From Rhodococcus rhodnii (GTDB taxonomy: Bacteria; Actinomycetota; Actinomycetes; Mycobacteriales; Pseudonocardiaceae), in contig JOAA01000002.1 in assembly GCA_000720375.1 (NCBI GenBank), positions 496,001 to 560,000 on the forward strand: a stretch of DNA of 64,000 nucleotides. Direction: 5' to 3'. The notes under the pieces were generated by a model that had not been told where the DNA came from, did not search any database, and saw nothing but the letters and a program-made list of their open reading frames with translations. Positions 42,801 through 50,965 of the stretch are shown here, piece after piece. The translations under genes were made by a program, and so were the position numbers. Position 1 is the first letter of the stretch. Each line of letters starts with the position of its first letter.

Positions 42801-44585
42801 CGGGTCATCAGGTTCGGCTACGACATGGCCGGCCGGGAGATCGGCCGCGCGGTGGGCGGCCTGCGAGTCGCCCAGACTTGGGACGCGGGCAACCGGATCA
42901 GCAGCCAGATGGTGTTCAACGGCTCGCCGAGCGCCCTCCAGAGCAGGAAATACACCTACCGTGAGGACGGCACGCTCACCTCGGTTGACGACTTGCTGCG
43001 TGGCGTCCGTCAGTACGAAGTAGACGGTCCTGGCCGCGTTACCGCGGTACTCGGCGAGAACTGGACTGAGCGCTATTCCTATGACGAGGCAGGCGCACTG
43101 GTGAACGACACCAGTGACCGTGACTACGACGCCGACGGCCGGTTGGTGCAGCGCCGCGAAGGTCCGCGAGTGTGGCGCTACAAGTGGGACGGTCTCGACC
43201 GGCTGGTCGCTGTCATCACACCGGAACGTGACCATTGGCAGTACCACTACGACGGCCTAGGCAGGCGGATCGCGAAGCAGCGCGTGACCATGGATGGCGT
43301 CGAGATCATCGAGCGGATCGAGTTCGCTTGGGATGGCAGCGAAATCGTCGAGGAGTCGGCGAACGACACAGTCACTGTCTGGGACTGGCAGCCGGGTGCG
43401 TATCAACCGATCAGCCAGGTCGAGCGGTCCGGGGCACAGGATTGGCCGGCCGCCCGGTTCCGTGCGATCGTCACCGATCTCGTCGGTATGCCGACTGAAC
43501 TGGTGGACGAGCACGGCCGGATCAGTTGGACTGCGAACAACACGTTGTGGGGCAACGGAACCGAAACCACCGATGGGACCCCGCTGCGGTTTCCCGGGCA
43601 GTACCACGATCAGGAAACCGGGCTGTACTACAACTTCCACCGGTACTACGACCCGTCGATCGGCCGGTACGTGTCCAACGACCCGCTCGGTCTCGCACCA
43701 GCCCTTGACCCGCATGGCTACGTGCTCAACCCGACCGCGCTGATCGACCCGCTCGGCCTCGCGCCGTGCGGGACCGACAAATTCCGCGGCATGAAGACGG
43801 ACGTCAACCTGCGGCCCGACGGAACGATCACTTCGGTCAAGGTCAAGGGCAGGCCACCGACCAACGTGCGCGGCAAGCAAGGCGACCACGGCACGCCGTT
43901 CGTGTCGATGACGCACATGGGCGAGAACGCGGTCAAGAACAAGACTCCTGCGCAGGCGATCCTGGCTCAGCGCGACTTGTTGACCCGCCTTGAGCAGTAT
44001 CCGGGTTTCACCAAGCCGCCGCAGAACATGCGCGGGCCGTTCGACAACGCCGCCAAGCACATCAACGACGACATCGACAACGTGGTGAAGTCGGGCAACG
44101 TCACCGCCAGCGATGTGGCGCGGATCAACAACAAGCTGCTTGACCTGCGTAACAACTTCAACTTCACGGCGGTGGGCAACAAGGTGAGCACCGGCGGGCA
44201 CAACGAGGCGAACCTCGCCGGGGCGTTGCAGCAGGGCGAGACGATCTTGAGCAGTGGCAAGGTTCTGCCACCGAACCACGGTCTGCTGGACAAGCCGTGG
44301 GCGATGTTCGACGCCAAGGGGATGGGCAACAAGCTGAACACCGACGTGCTGCGACAGCACATGATGTCCATGCAGGACGCGTACCCCAAGCTGTTCGGGC
44401 CGGGCGGCCAGTTCAGCCGCAACGACCTCATCGACCAGCTGGAACGCACCAACCAGGTGCCCGCCAACATGATCAAGGAACTGCGCGACGATCCCGTGCC
44501 GGGCAATTCCCAGCTCGGTGACAAGCGACCCGCGGGCGCCGAAGGGTCGATCGCGGACAGCGTCAAGCGCCGCCGTCGGGAGTGA
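39810..44585 (+). CDS. RHS-repeat polymorphic-toxin-like protein
   Basis: 1591 residues from the ATG at 39810 behind GGGGAGGA. In order: a helical WXG-like N-terminus (1-130) with Ala-rich coils; a hydrophobic stretch (about 196-300); the DUF6531 start of the RHS cage (DPIEVATGRMVAPQTDLEFA near 353); about twenty YD repeats (such as YDAAGNLIREID); and the RHS core PGQYHDQETGLYYNFHRYYD, ending DPLGLAPCG near 1313. The remaining ~274 residues are the effector, with a RGKQGDHGTPF motif and a basic C-terminus. I do not recognise the effector family. No immunity gene follows. Confidence 0.88.
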   Translation: MTRPAAGEWAPLDLDEDPVPGDPGALTQLRTAYQDLASTTREAFQLLTSGSSIEGGQGKAMAAYRELLGEVPRRLDVMASSYGQAAEAYARYQPALEEAQSMSLNALNQARQASQDKAAATASAAVAQAALAAATGDAATLAQDDVTAAAGKQSAAQQELDQAKSLLNQAIAMRDQAAASARDVLNSLADDAPQRSIWEKIGDAFRDFFEFLISAVTEWIVTVLDVLATLASFIFPPLGMAIGLLSSGIEIAAAALKGDMASLGIALAGLALGFIPGGKLMKHAIKLGKGLGGSVKSGIGNAISSVGGAGRNIGGKIPPPKSVQPPPVNKGIRGANVPARANAQPKKDVKAIIDPIEVATGRMVAPQTDLEFAGSLPLVFTRTHLSSYRIGRWFGPSWSSTLDQRIEADDRGVSFAAEDATMLNYPDPGNGVVFPHEGPRWPLTRTDDGGYAIMIPEDEKLLYFAPSDHSAHPISAVLSGSGDRIDFQYSEDGTITGISHSGGYELTVGTHEGLVTDLCLADGTLVVEYRYAGDKLIEVVTPESEPLRFSYDDAGRIVRWDDRNGMWYEYVYDSQDRCVETRGAGGYLSARFEYADLVTRVTDSLGHTKTFHMNDAFQVVREIDPLGGVIESEWDRYDRLLARTDQLGNTTRYVYDEEGNLLTVTAPDGSQTLTEYLSPTRPTRRIEPDGAEWRYDYDSRWNLIAATDPTGARTTFTHDEAGRPVTVTDAVGAVSLIDYNPAGLPVQITDPLGARNTYTYDAFGRIETVTNTFGDVTRLSWAANGEIAEIVEPDGSIRRWTFDGEGNLRESVDAQGQVTRAEIGHFDLPAAEIAPQTGRTEYAYDTELRLTSVTNARGQIWRYEYDAAGNLIREIDFDNRELRYIVDAAGRMVERTNASGQTVQIAWDENGRLARVGDTTYSYDAVGRLIRAVGPHADLAMSYDALGRVLTETVNGRTVANGYDPAGRRIHRRTPSGAESGWKYNEAGQPTALHVAGRVIRFGYDMAGREIGRAVGGLRVAQTWDAGNRISSQMVFNGSPSALQSRKYTYREDGTLTSVDDLLRGVRQYEVDGPGRVTAVLGENWTERYSYDEAGALVNDTSDRDYDADGRLVQRREGPRVWRYKWDGLDRLVAVITPERDHWQYHYDGLGRRIAKQRVTMDGVEIIERIEFAWDGSEIVEESANDTVTVWDWQPGAYQPISQVERSGAQDWPAARFRAIVTDLVGMPTELVDEHGRISWTANNTLWGNGTETTDGTPLRFPGQYHDQETGLYYNFHRYYDPSIGRYVSNDPLGLAPALDPHGYVLNPTALIDPLGLAPCGTDKFRGMKTDVNLRPDGTITSVKVKGRPPTNVRGKQGDHGTPFVSMTHMGENAVKNKTPAQAILAQRDLLTRLEQYPGFTKPPQNMRGPFDNAAKHINDDIDNVVKSGNVTASDVARINNKLLDLRNNFNFTAVGNKVSTGGHNEANLAGALQQGETILSSGKVLPPNHGLLDKPWAMFDAKGMGNKLNTDVLRQHMMSMQDAYPKLFGPGGQFSRNDLIDQLERTNQVPANMIKELRDDPVPGNSQLGDKRPAGAEGSIADSVKRRRRE

Positions 44586-44610
44586 ACCAGGCCGGCCCGA
44601 GATCCGTGTC
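44583..44610 (+). promoter_or_regulatory. ECF (SigL-type) promoter of the LysM-protein gene
   Basis: TGAACC (44583-44588), 16 bases, CGTGTC (44605-44610), 38 bases before the ATG at 44649. The TGA stop of the RHS gene is the first half of the -35 box, so the next gene can be transcribed independently of RHS readthrough. Confidence 0.75.
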
Positions 44611-44648
44611 GGGCGGGAACTGTCGTCCCACCAGTCAACGAGGTCGTC

Positions 44649-45947
44649 ATGTTTTCTCGGGTACTCGCCGCGTTCGTCCTGCTCCTGCTGGTCTTCGCGC
44701 CCGCGTCGGCACTGGCCGCCCAGGACCCGGTGCCGTACTACGTGGTGCCGGGCAGGCCGGGACAGCCGAGCGACAAGAACCTCTTCGAGGTGGCCGGGAC
44801 GACGCTGGGCGACCCGAACCGCTGGCCGGAGATCTTCGAGCTGAACGTCGGGCGGGCGCAGCCGGACGGCAGCACGCTCGGCAATCCGGGTGAACTGCGG
44901 TCGGGCTGGACGTTGGTGCTGCCGAAGGACGCCCGATCCGGCGAGATCCGGATCGGGCCGCCCCCAACGGCACCGCCACCCCAACCACCGGTGACCACAT
45001 CAGCTGCCGCTCCACAGGAGACAGTCTTCGGTCTGACCCCGGCGCTGGCACTGGCGATCGGCGGCGGTGTACTGCTTCCGGCGATCGGCATCGTCACGGT
45101 GCTGCTGGTCCGCGGCCGTCGCCGTAAGCCGGTGCGTAAACCCGTTGTTGTGGAACGGAACAACCAGATTCCAGTGGTGCTTGATCGGGCGCTGCGGCAC
45201 ATTGCCGCGACAGGTAGCTCCTTGCCGTCGATGTACGCGGCGGTCGTCGGCCCCGATCGGTTGTCGCTTCGGCTGACACCGCCGCTCGCTCAGGCACCAC
45301 ATCCCTGGCGAGTCAAGGAAGACGGCGCGGTGTGGGAAGCGCCGATCTGGCAACTGGACACGACCACACCGGACGGTCCGGCTCCGTTTCCCCTGCTGGC
45401 CAACGTGGGCACGATCGGCGGCGAACATACGTCGGTGAACCTCGGCCGTGCTCCGGGAATTGTGGCGATTACCGGCCAACCCGAAGACGTCGAAACGGCC
45501 ACCATGGCCATGCTGACACAGATCGCGACCAACCCAGGCGCAGCGGGAATCGCAATCACCGTCGTCGGTCCACCGCCGCGCGTACAACTCCCGCCCGGAC
45601 GTGTCCACATTGCTCGAACGATCGGTGAAGTCGTTGGTGCGGCTGGCATGCCAGTTCCGGACGTGACAGGAATGCTGTCCGTGTGGGGTGGGCCTGGCGG
45701 ACTGCCGGACTCCGTGGATGGTCGCCTGGTGGTTGTGACAAGCCCGCTCTCGCCGCCTGATCTGCAGTTGCTGGCCGAGTTCGCGGTGCGGTCGGGAAAC
45801 TCGGGAGCTGTGCTCGTCGCCGGGGATGTTCCCGCGGCGGCATGGCGGTTCGAGGCCGGTCCGGACGGCGCGGTGGACATCGGGGTACTCGGTCTGCGTC
45901 TGGATTCCGCGGACTTCGCGGCGAGCGTGAACCAGTCGGGTGTCTGA
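44649..45947 (+). CDS. LysM-like membrane protein of the type VII locus
   Basis: 432 residues. A cleavable signal or first helix (VLAAFVLLLLVFAPASALAA) is followed by a LysM-like unit (LFEVAGTTLGDPNRWPEIFE, then GWTLVLP), a Pro/Thr linker, a membrane helix near 133-158, Arg/Lys-rich RGRRRKPVRKP, and a cytoplasmic domain of about 260 residues with no recognised family. The first part resembles the LysM modules attached to actinobacterial SARP-type proteins. It may link the cell wall to the cytoplasmic side of the secretion machine; this is inferred from topology and place. Confidence 0.8.
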   Translation: MFSRVLAAFVLLLLVFAPASALAAQDPVPYYVVPGRPGQPSDKNLFEVAGTTLGDPNRWPEIFELNVGRAQPDGSTLGNPGELRSGWTLVLPKDARSGEIRIGPPPTAPPPQPPVTTSAAAPQETVFGLTPALALAIGGGVLLPAIGIVTVLLVRGRRRKPVRKPVVVERNNQIPVVLDRALRHIAATGSSLPSMYAAVVGPDRLSLRLTPPLAQAPHPWRVKEDGAVWEAPIWQLDTTTPDGPAPFPLLANVGTIGGEHTSVNLGRAPGIVAITGQPEDVETATMAMLTQIATNPGAAGIAITVVGPPPRVQLPPGRVHIARTIGEVVGAAGMPVPDVTGMLSVWGGPGGLPDSVDGRLVVVTSPLSPPDLQLLAEFAVRSGNSGAVLVAGDVPAAAWRFEAGPDGAVDIGVLGLRLDSADFAASVNQSGV

Positions 45948-45955
45948 TCCGTGTC
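45928..45955 (+). promoter_or_regulatory. ECF (SigL-type) promoter of the 45990 lipoprotein
   Basis: TGAACC (45928-45933), 16 bases, CGTGTC (45950-45955), 34 bases before the ATG at 45990. The -35 lies inside the last codons of the LysM-protein gene. Confidence 0.75.
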
Positions 45956-45989
45956 AGGCGGGACGTGCGACCGGGGAAGGAAAGGGCCA

Positions 45990-46517
45990 ATGTGGACGAA
46001 GACATGGATGAGCGGCCTTGCTCTGGCAAGCATCGCCGCACTGGCGGGGTGTGGCCAGCAGACCGCAGGCGTGCCACTGGCCAGTGACGCCGCCGCGCTC
46101 GAAGAGACGCTCGGTCAGCGCAGTGACGAAGGTGGGTACTGGCCGAAGTCGGTGCAGTTGGGCCAGAACCCGACGCTCGGCGCGGTCGTGCTGGACGGCC
46201 GCGGGTTCACGCTTTACAGGTTCGACAAGGACTCTGACGCGCCACCGAAGTCCACATGCGAGGGTGCGTGCGCCCGGCAGTGGCCACCGGTGCTGGCGAA
46301 CGAGAAGATCACGTTCCAGAACCTGAGCCCGTCCGAGATCGGTGTGCTCAACCGCAGGGACGGCACGCAACAGGTGACCATCGGCGGCCGTCCGGTTTAC
46401 CGCTACGTCAAGGACATCGTGCCCGGCCAGACCAACGGCCAAGGAGCAGGCAAAACGTGGTTCGCCGTCGCGCCGGACGGCTCGAAAGCCGGGCAGAAAG
46501 CCAACAGTGGCAACTAA
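45990..46517 (+). CDS. Secreted-repeat (PF03640-type) lipoprotein
   Basis: 175 residues with signal peptide MSGLALASIAALAGC (lipobox LAGC) and two secreted-repeat units: VVLDGRGFTLYRFDKDSDAP with a Cys pair and QWPP, and VTIGGRPVYRYVKDIVPGQT. This is the same architecture as the lipoprotein at 31915 but without its extra C-terminal domain. The ATG at 45990 follows GGAAGGAAAGGG; a GTG at 45951 would sit inside the promoter. The function of this repeat is unknown. Confidence 0.88.
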   Translation: MWTKTWMSGLALASIAALAGCGQQTAGVPLASDAAALEETLGQRSDEGGYWPKSVQLGQNPTLGAVVLDGRGFTLYRFDKDSDAPPKSTCEGACARQWPPVLANEKITFQNLSPSEIGVLNRRDGTQQVTIGGRPVYRYVKDIVPGQTNGQGAGKTWFAVAPDGSKAGQKANSGN

Positions 46518-46569
46518 TCGCCACTTGCCGTGCCCGTGAGCGGCGTCACGTATCCAGTGCCATCGGCGG

Positions 46570-46627
46570 TGATCCGAACAGGGCACCGCATCCGTGTTCA
46601 TGAGGGGAACTCCCGGGCAACGGGAGT
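46570..46627 (+). promoter_or_regulatory. Weak ECF-like promoter and leader hairpin before the sigma gene
   Basis: TGATCC (46570-46575) and CGTGTT (46593-46598) are one base off the local consensus in each box and 17 apart, so autoregulation is only possible. Just downstream ACTCCCG (46609-46615) and CGGGAGT (46621-46627) form a 7-bp hairpin in the leader, followed by GGAGGTG as ribosome site for the ATG at 46644. Confidence 0.3.
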
Positions 46628-46643
46628 CGTGGAGGTGTAACGG

Positions 46644-47177
46644 ATGACTCGTCATCGGCAAGTCGCCGACGAGGCGTTGATCCGGACGTTGTTCGCCGAG
46701 CACGGCCGCGCCATGCTCGCCTACGCGACCAGGCTGACCGGCGAACGCGCGGCGGCCGAAGACGTCGTGCAGGAGGCGTTGATCAAAGCGTGGCGCAACC
46801 CGGACGTCCTGGTCAACGGCAAGGGTTCGGTGCGGGGCTGGCTGCTCACGGTAGTGCGCAACATCATCACCGACAAGGTGCGGGCCCGCAACGCCCGGCC
46901 GAAAGAGGTGGCCGAGTCGCCGACCGCCGTGCCGATCGAGCGTGATCACGCCGACAAGGTGGTCACCTCGATGGTGGTGCTGGACGCCCTCGAGAAGTTG
47001 CCGGACGTGCACCGATCCGTGCTCGTGGAGATCTACGTGCGAGGACAGAACATCAACGAGACAGCGGAAACCCTGGGCATCCCGCCAGGCACCGTGAAGT
47101 CGCGTTCGCACTACGCGTTGCGTGCGTTACGCGACCTGTTCTCCGCACGCGAGACAGGGATGGAAGGAGTGGCCTGA
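46644..47177 (+). CDS. ECF RNA polymerase sigma factor (SigL/SigK-like)
   Basis: 177 residues: region 2 (HGRAMLAYATRLTGERAAAE, then DVVQEALIKAWRNP and GWLLTVVRNIITDKVRAR) and region 4 (LEKLPDVHRSVLVEIYVRGQ, then GIPPGTVKSRSHYALRALRD). It resembles the SigL/SigK group, which works with a zinc anti-sigma factor and senses the oxidising envelope. The anti-sigma gene follows 3 bp later. Five sites in the 32-46 kb block match the SigL-type promoter, so this factor probably controls the type VII/RHS/lipoprotein genes. Confidence 0.92.
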   Translation: MTRHRQVADEALIRTLFAEHGRAMLAYATRLTGERAAAEDVVQEALIKAWRNPDVLVNGKGSVRGWLLTVVRNIITDKVRARNARPKEVAESPTAVPIERDHADKVVTSMVVLDALEKLPDVHRSVLVEIYVRGQNINETAETLGIPPGTVKSRSHYALRALRDLFSARETGMEGVA

Positions 47178-47180
47178 GAA

Positions 47181-47861
47181 ATGTCCGAGCAACATGTGGA
47201 CGTCGACGCCTACGTCGCTGGTCTGCTGGCGCCGAACCAGGCCGCCGGAGTCGAGCAGCACATCGACAGCTGCGAGGTGTGCCGGATGGACAGTGTTTCG
47301 CTGCGCGAGATGCGGGAGTTCCTTGGCGAAGTGCCGCCGGAAGCGATGCTGGAGGGCTACCCGGACGACGCGGACCTGGTCCTGCAGCGGGCTTTGCGTC
47401 AGGTGAGAACGGAGAAGACCGCGGCACGACGCCGCTCTCGATTTCTTACCGCCGCAGCCGCGGTCGTCGCCGCGGCGGCGTTGGTGACCGGTGGTGTCCT
47501 CGTCGGCCAGTCGACGACAAGCCAACCGGTCGCGGTCCCCACGGTGACGCAGCCGGAAGGTGTTCGATTCGCCAACTCGACCGACAGCGAAACCGGTGCG
47601 CGACTTGTCGTTCGGGTCACCCCGGCCGCGGGCTGGGCACGGGTGAACGCGGCGGTCAGCGGAATCCCCGCCGGGGAGCCGTGCCGGCTGATCGTGGTCA
47701 GCAAGGACGGCACCCGTGAATCGGCGGGCAGTTGGGTCGTGCCGGACAACGAATCCGGCGGCACGACCCTGGACGGCTCCGCGCTGATCCCCGCGAACGA
47801 CATCACCACTGTGCTGGTCGAGACCACGGACGGAAAGCGGTACGTCACCGCGAACATCTAG
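47181..47861 (+). CDS. Zinc-type anti-sigma factor with membrane anchor
   Basis: 226 residues. The ZAS motif H-x3-C-x2-C is at His27, Cys31 and Cys34 (EQHIDSCEVC). One membrane helix lies at about 85-110 and an outside domain of about 115 residues follows (RLVVRVTPAAGWARVNAAVS), an anti-sigma-K C-terminal-like fold. It should hold the sigma factor at the membrane until thiol oxidation or proteolysis frees it. It is coupled to the sigma gene. Confidence 0.88.
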   Translation: MSEQHVDVDAYVAGLLAPNQAAGVEQHIDSCEVCRMDSVSLREMREFLGEVPPEAMLEGYPDDADLVLQRALRQVRTEKTAARRRSRFLTAAAAVVAAAALVTGGVLVGQSTTSQPVAVPTVTQPEGVRFANSTDSETGARLVVRVTPAAGWARVNAAVSGIPAGEPCRLIVVSKDGTRESAGSWVVPDNESGGTTLDGSALIPANDITTVLVETTDGKRYVTANI

Positions 47862-47932
47862 CTTTCGAAACACGCGTGGTTTCACCCCAACACCGGCTGG
47901 GGCACGACACGATCTGACCCTATGTTAGGCAC

Positions 47933-50330
47933 GTGACTGCCGTGCGGTACGTGCTCGCGCTGGTGTTGGTGCTGTTGCCGCTTGGCATCGGCGCTGTCGT
48001 CTACCCCCCCGGACGACCTGCGTGTCCTCGAGTGGTCACGGGATGCCGATCCGCGGGATGCGGCCATCCGGGCAAACTTGGCGCGTAAGGCTGAAGTGTC
48101 GGTGTTGCTGCGCTCGACTATGCGGGGCGTGGAGGTCGGTGCCGACTATGTGATCGATGTGGAGCGTCGGGACCCGTTGATCGACGCCGTGCGGACGGGC
48201 GTCGTGGACGGGGAAGCGGTGGCCTCGATCGCCGGAGCCCCGGAATCCGGTGTGTTCTCGGCGCCATCGGTTGAGCTCGGCCGCGACGCCTTGCGGGCGA
48301 AGGTACTGGTCTCCCGCACTTTGGCGCTGTCCGATACGAACGGCTACATCGAACGCCCGTCGTCCTACCACCGCGGGCAGGCGCTGACGCGGACGTTGCG
48401 GGTTCGTACCGAGGGCGTCAGCATCGTCGAGCTGCACAGCGAAGGACGTCCAGCTCTGATGGGTCCCGACCGGATCGAGTTCACCGGCCCGATCAACTCG
48501 TTCGTCTACGTGAGTGTCGAACCGGGCAGTACGCAGTGGACGGGCTGGTCCTTGAGTTCCGGACCGGCGCTGTGGCATATCGCGATGGGTGTGCCTTGGT
48601 TGCTGGTGTTGTTCCTTGGTCACCGGTCACGGCACCGGGTGCGTGGACCACTGCGGACAGGCGCGATCGCTTACGTGTTCGGCATTCCGCCATTGGCGGC
48701 CATGTTGTTGTGGATTCCGAGCACGGCCGGTGTCATCCTGTCGGGCATCTTCCTGGTGGCTCCCGTTCTCGCGTTGATCTGGTGTCGTGCCGTGCGAGGC
48801 GTGGAACCTCTTGGCAGACAGGTGCAGTGGCTGGCCTTTGGCGCTCTTGTGGTGACGGTGGGGACGGCCGCTGCCTTGTTGCCTGCCGAGAGTGCGTTGA
48901 CCTTGATCGGCGGCGGCGCGGCCGCGGCGGCCAGCCTCGCGGCGGCCGCGTGGGTCGTAGGTCGCCGAAGCTGGGCAGCGGTCGCGGCACTGATCGGGGT
49001 GACTCTGGTGTGCGGCGCGCCGTTGACCGGTTTCCTCGTTGAGCAATCCGTGCGGCCCTACGGCGGTTTCGCGCTGCTGACCCTGGGCTTGCTCACGGCT
49101 CCGGTGGCGGTCGGCCTTGCCGGGGTGATCCGCGTGCGACGCAAGGCATTGGGTTACGCCGTCGCGGTCGCCGTGTCCGCTGTGCTGTTCTTGCCCGCCA
49201 CGGCATTGGTCGTGGACGCGGTCGACACTGTGGTGCGGGACTATCCGCGGCAGACCCCGCTGGGCTTCGCCACCGACGCGGTGGTGATCTTGGTCGCGGC
49301 GTTGGTGACGTTGTTGATCGTGCTGGTCTTCCGTTTGTCCACGGATGCGTCCACGTACGCCGACCCGATCATTCGGATGGCGATGTTCGTGATCGTGGTG
49401 ATCGCCGCGATCCCCGGTTCGATTTCCACGCTCGGCCAAGTACTGGCGTTGCTGTCGCTGACGTTCACGCTGATCTGGCTGGTGCCCGCCAACCGCGGCA
49501 ACCGTGCGGCCAGGCTCGCCGCGATCGGCAGGCGGACCCACGTCCGGCTGGTGCGCCTGGAGATCTGGCAGCGCCTGGTCGACCAGGTCGCCCGTGAGAC
49601 GCACCGAACGGGCATCGCACGTGCGGCAGCGGGCGAGGTGCAGTTGAGCACCCTGTATGGAGCGTGGTCCGCGTCCGTCCAACCGGCCAGAGCCGGAATC
49701 AACCTGCACGAAGCGGCACTTGGCTCCGGCGGCGGTTTCTCACCGAGAGCGAACCTGTTGGCCGGCGCGGCAGCGGCCGCGGCGCTCGCGTTGCCGATCA
49801 TGGTCTACGAAGCGTCGGTGATCTTCTTCAGCCCAGTGGCCGACCTCAGTGGACAGTCGACGCTGGAGTTGTTGGAAGACGGCAGGTCGGTGTTGCGCTG
49901 GGTGGTCTACGGCGCGTTGTTCGGGTTGTTCTACCCAGCCGTGCGCGGTGATCGTCCGATCGCCAAGGCCAGCGCGCTGCTGGTGGCACTGCTGGTTCCC
50001 GAACTGCTCGCGATAGTGCTCACGCCCGCCGCGTCGGCGCAGCAGATCGCGTTCGCGGCAGCGATCCGAGCCGGTCAGGTCACGGTGTTGTGTATCGGCC
50101 TGGGGTTGTTCTGGGAGTGGCGACTGAGCCGCTCGGCAGGCCTGCGCTGGGGCCAGTTGCGCGACTTCCACAAGGCAGGCGCGTTGGTCACGCCGATCAC
50201 CACGCTGGTAGTGGCCGCCGCGACCACAGTGGTGACCGCGCTCGCAGGCGCCGCAGTCGCGGCGATCCTGCAAGCACCCGCAGGCACTACTGGCGTCGGT
50301 GAGCCGATAGGCGCGTCGACAACACGGTGA
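47933..50330 (+). CDS. Large polytopic membrane protein with an apparent frameshift at C7
   Basis: The long frame (47982-50330, TTG start) codes about 780 residues with roughly 14 membrane helices and no recognised family. Its start lacks a signal, yet just upstream in another frame a GTG at 47933 opens VTAVRYVLALVLVLLPLGIG then AVVYPP, a good signal sequence. The two join at a run of seven C (48004-48010): with six C the frame continues as VVYPPDDLRVLEW. A TATGTT -10 box about 10 bp upstream of the GTG supports a leaderless start there. It follows the anti-sigma gene by 71 bp. Confidence 0.75.
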
Positions 50331-50384
50331 TCGAGGGCGTCAGCAGGCTCCGACAGGCTTTCGTGCTCAACGAGCAGCTGGCAG

Positions 50385-50945
50385 TCAGCTCCTCGCCCTG
50401 ATTCCGTCCAGTGCCATACCGATGACTCGTTCTCGCTGGGCGTCGTCTGCGAAGTTCGAACTCGCGATGCCGTTGATCAGAAGGCGTACGTCCTCGAAAC
50501 CAACGTCGCTGCGCGCTTTTCCTGCGTCCTGCGCGGCCTTGAGCAGTGGCTCTCCGGCGCGATGGATCAGTGCGATGCAGGCGCCGAACATCGGCGAGTC
50601 GAGGTTGAGGCCCTCGACGACGGCCCTCTTGGTAGTGGCGTACTCGACGAACTGACGTAGCCAGATCGCCAGCGCATCCCACGGGTCCAGGTCTCCCAGC
50701 TCGTCGGCGACTTCGGCCAGGGCTTCGACCTCGTCGACGTACACGGCCTCCAGCAGTGCCTGGCGTGCCGGGAAATTGCGGTAGAGCGTGCCGATGCCGA
50801 CCCCGGCGCGCCGGGCGATCTCCTCCAGCGAGCCGTTGACGCCGGCCTCGGCGAAGACGTCACGGGCCGCGGCGATGAGCGCGTCGAACTTTTGCCGGCT
50901 GCTGGCGCGCTGCGGCCGGCGCACGGACATGCCAGAGCTGCCCAT
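50385..50945 (-). CDS. TetR-family regulator
   Basis: About 186 residues from the ATG at 50945 behind GAGGAAAGG. The HTH (FDALIAAARDVFAEAGVNGS, then IARRAGVGIGTLYRNFPARQ) is at about 20-65. The C-terminal domain (LRQFVEYATTKRAVVEGLNL) fits the group that controls divergent reductase or short-chain dehydrogenase genes. The starts upstream of 50945 read through the operator cluster. It should repress itself and the oxidoreductase at 51080. Confidence 0.9.
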   Translation of the reverse strand: MGSSGMSVRRPQRASSRQKFDALIAAARDVFAEAGVNGSLEEIARRAGVGIGTLYRNFPARQALLEAVYVDEVEALAEVADELGDLDPWDALAIWLRQFVEYATTKRAVVEGLNLDSPMFGACIALIHRAGEPLLKAAQDAGKARSDVGFEDVRLLINGIASSNFADDAQRERVIGMALDGIRARS

Positions 50946-50965
50946 CGCACCTTTCCTCTCGACAC

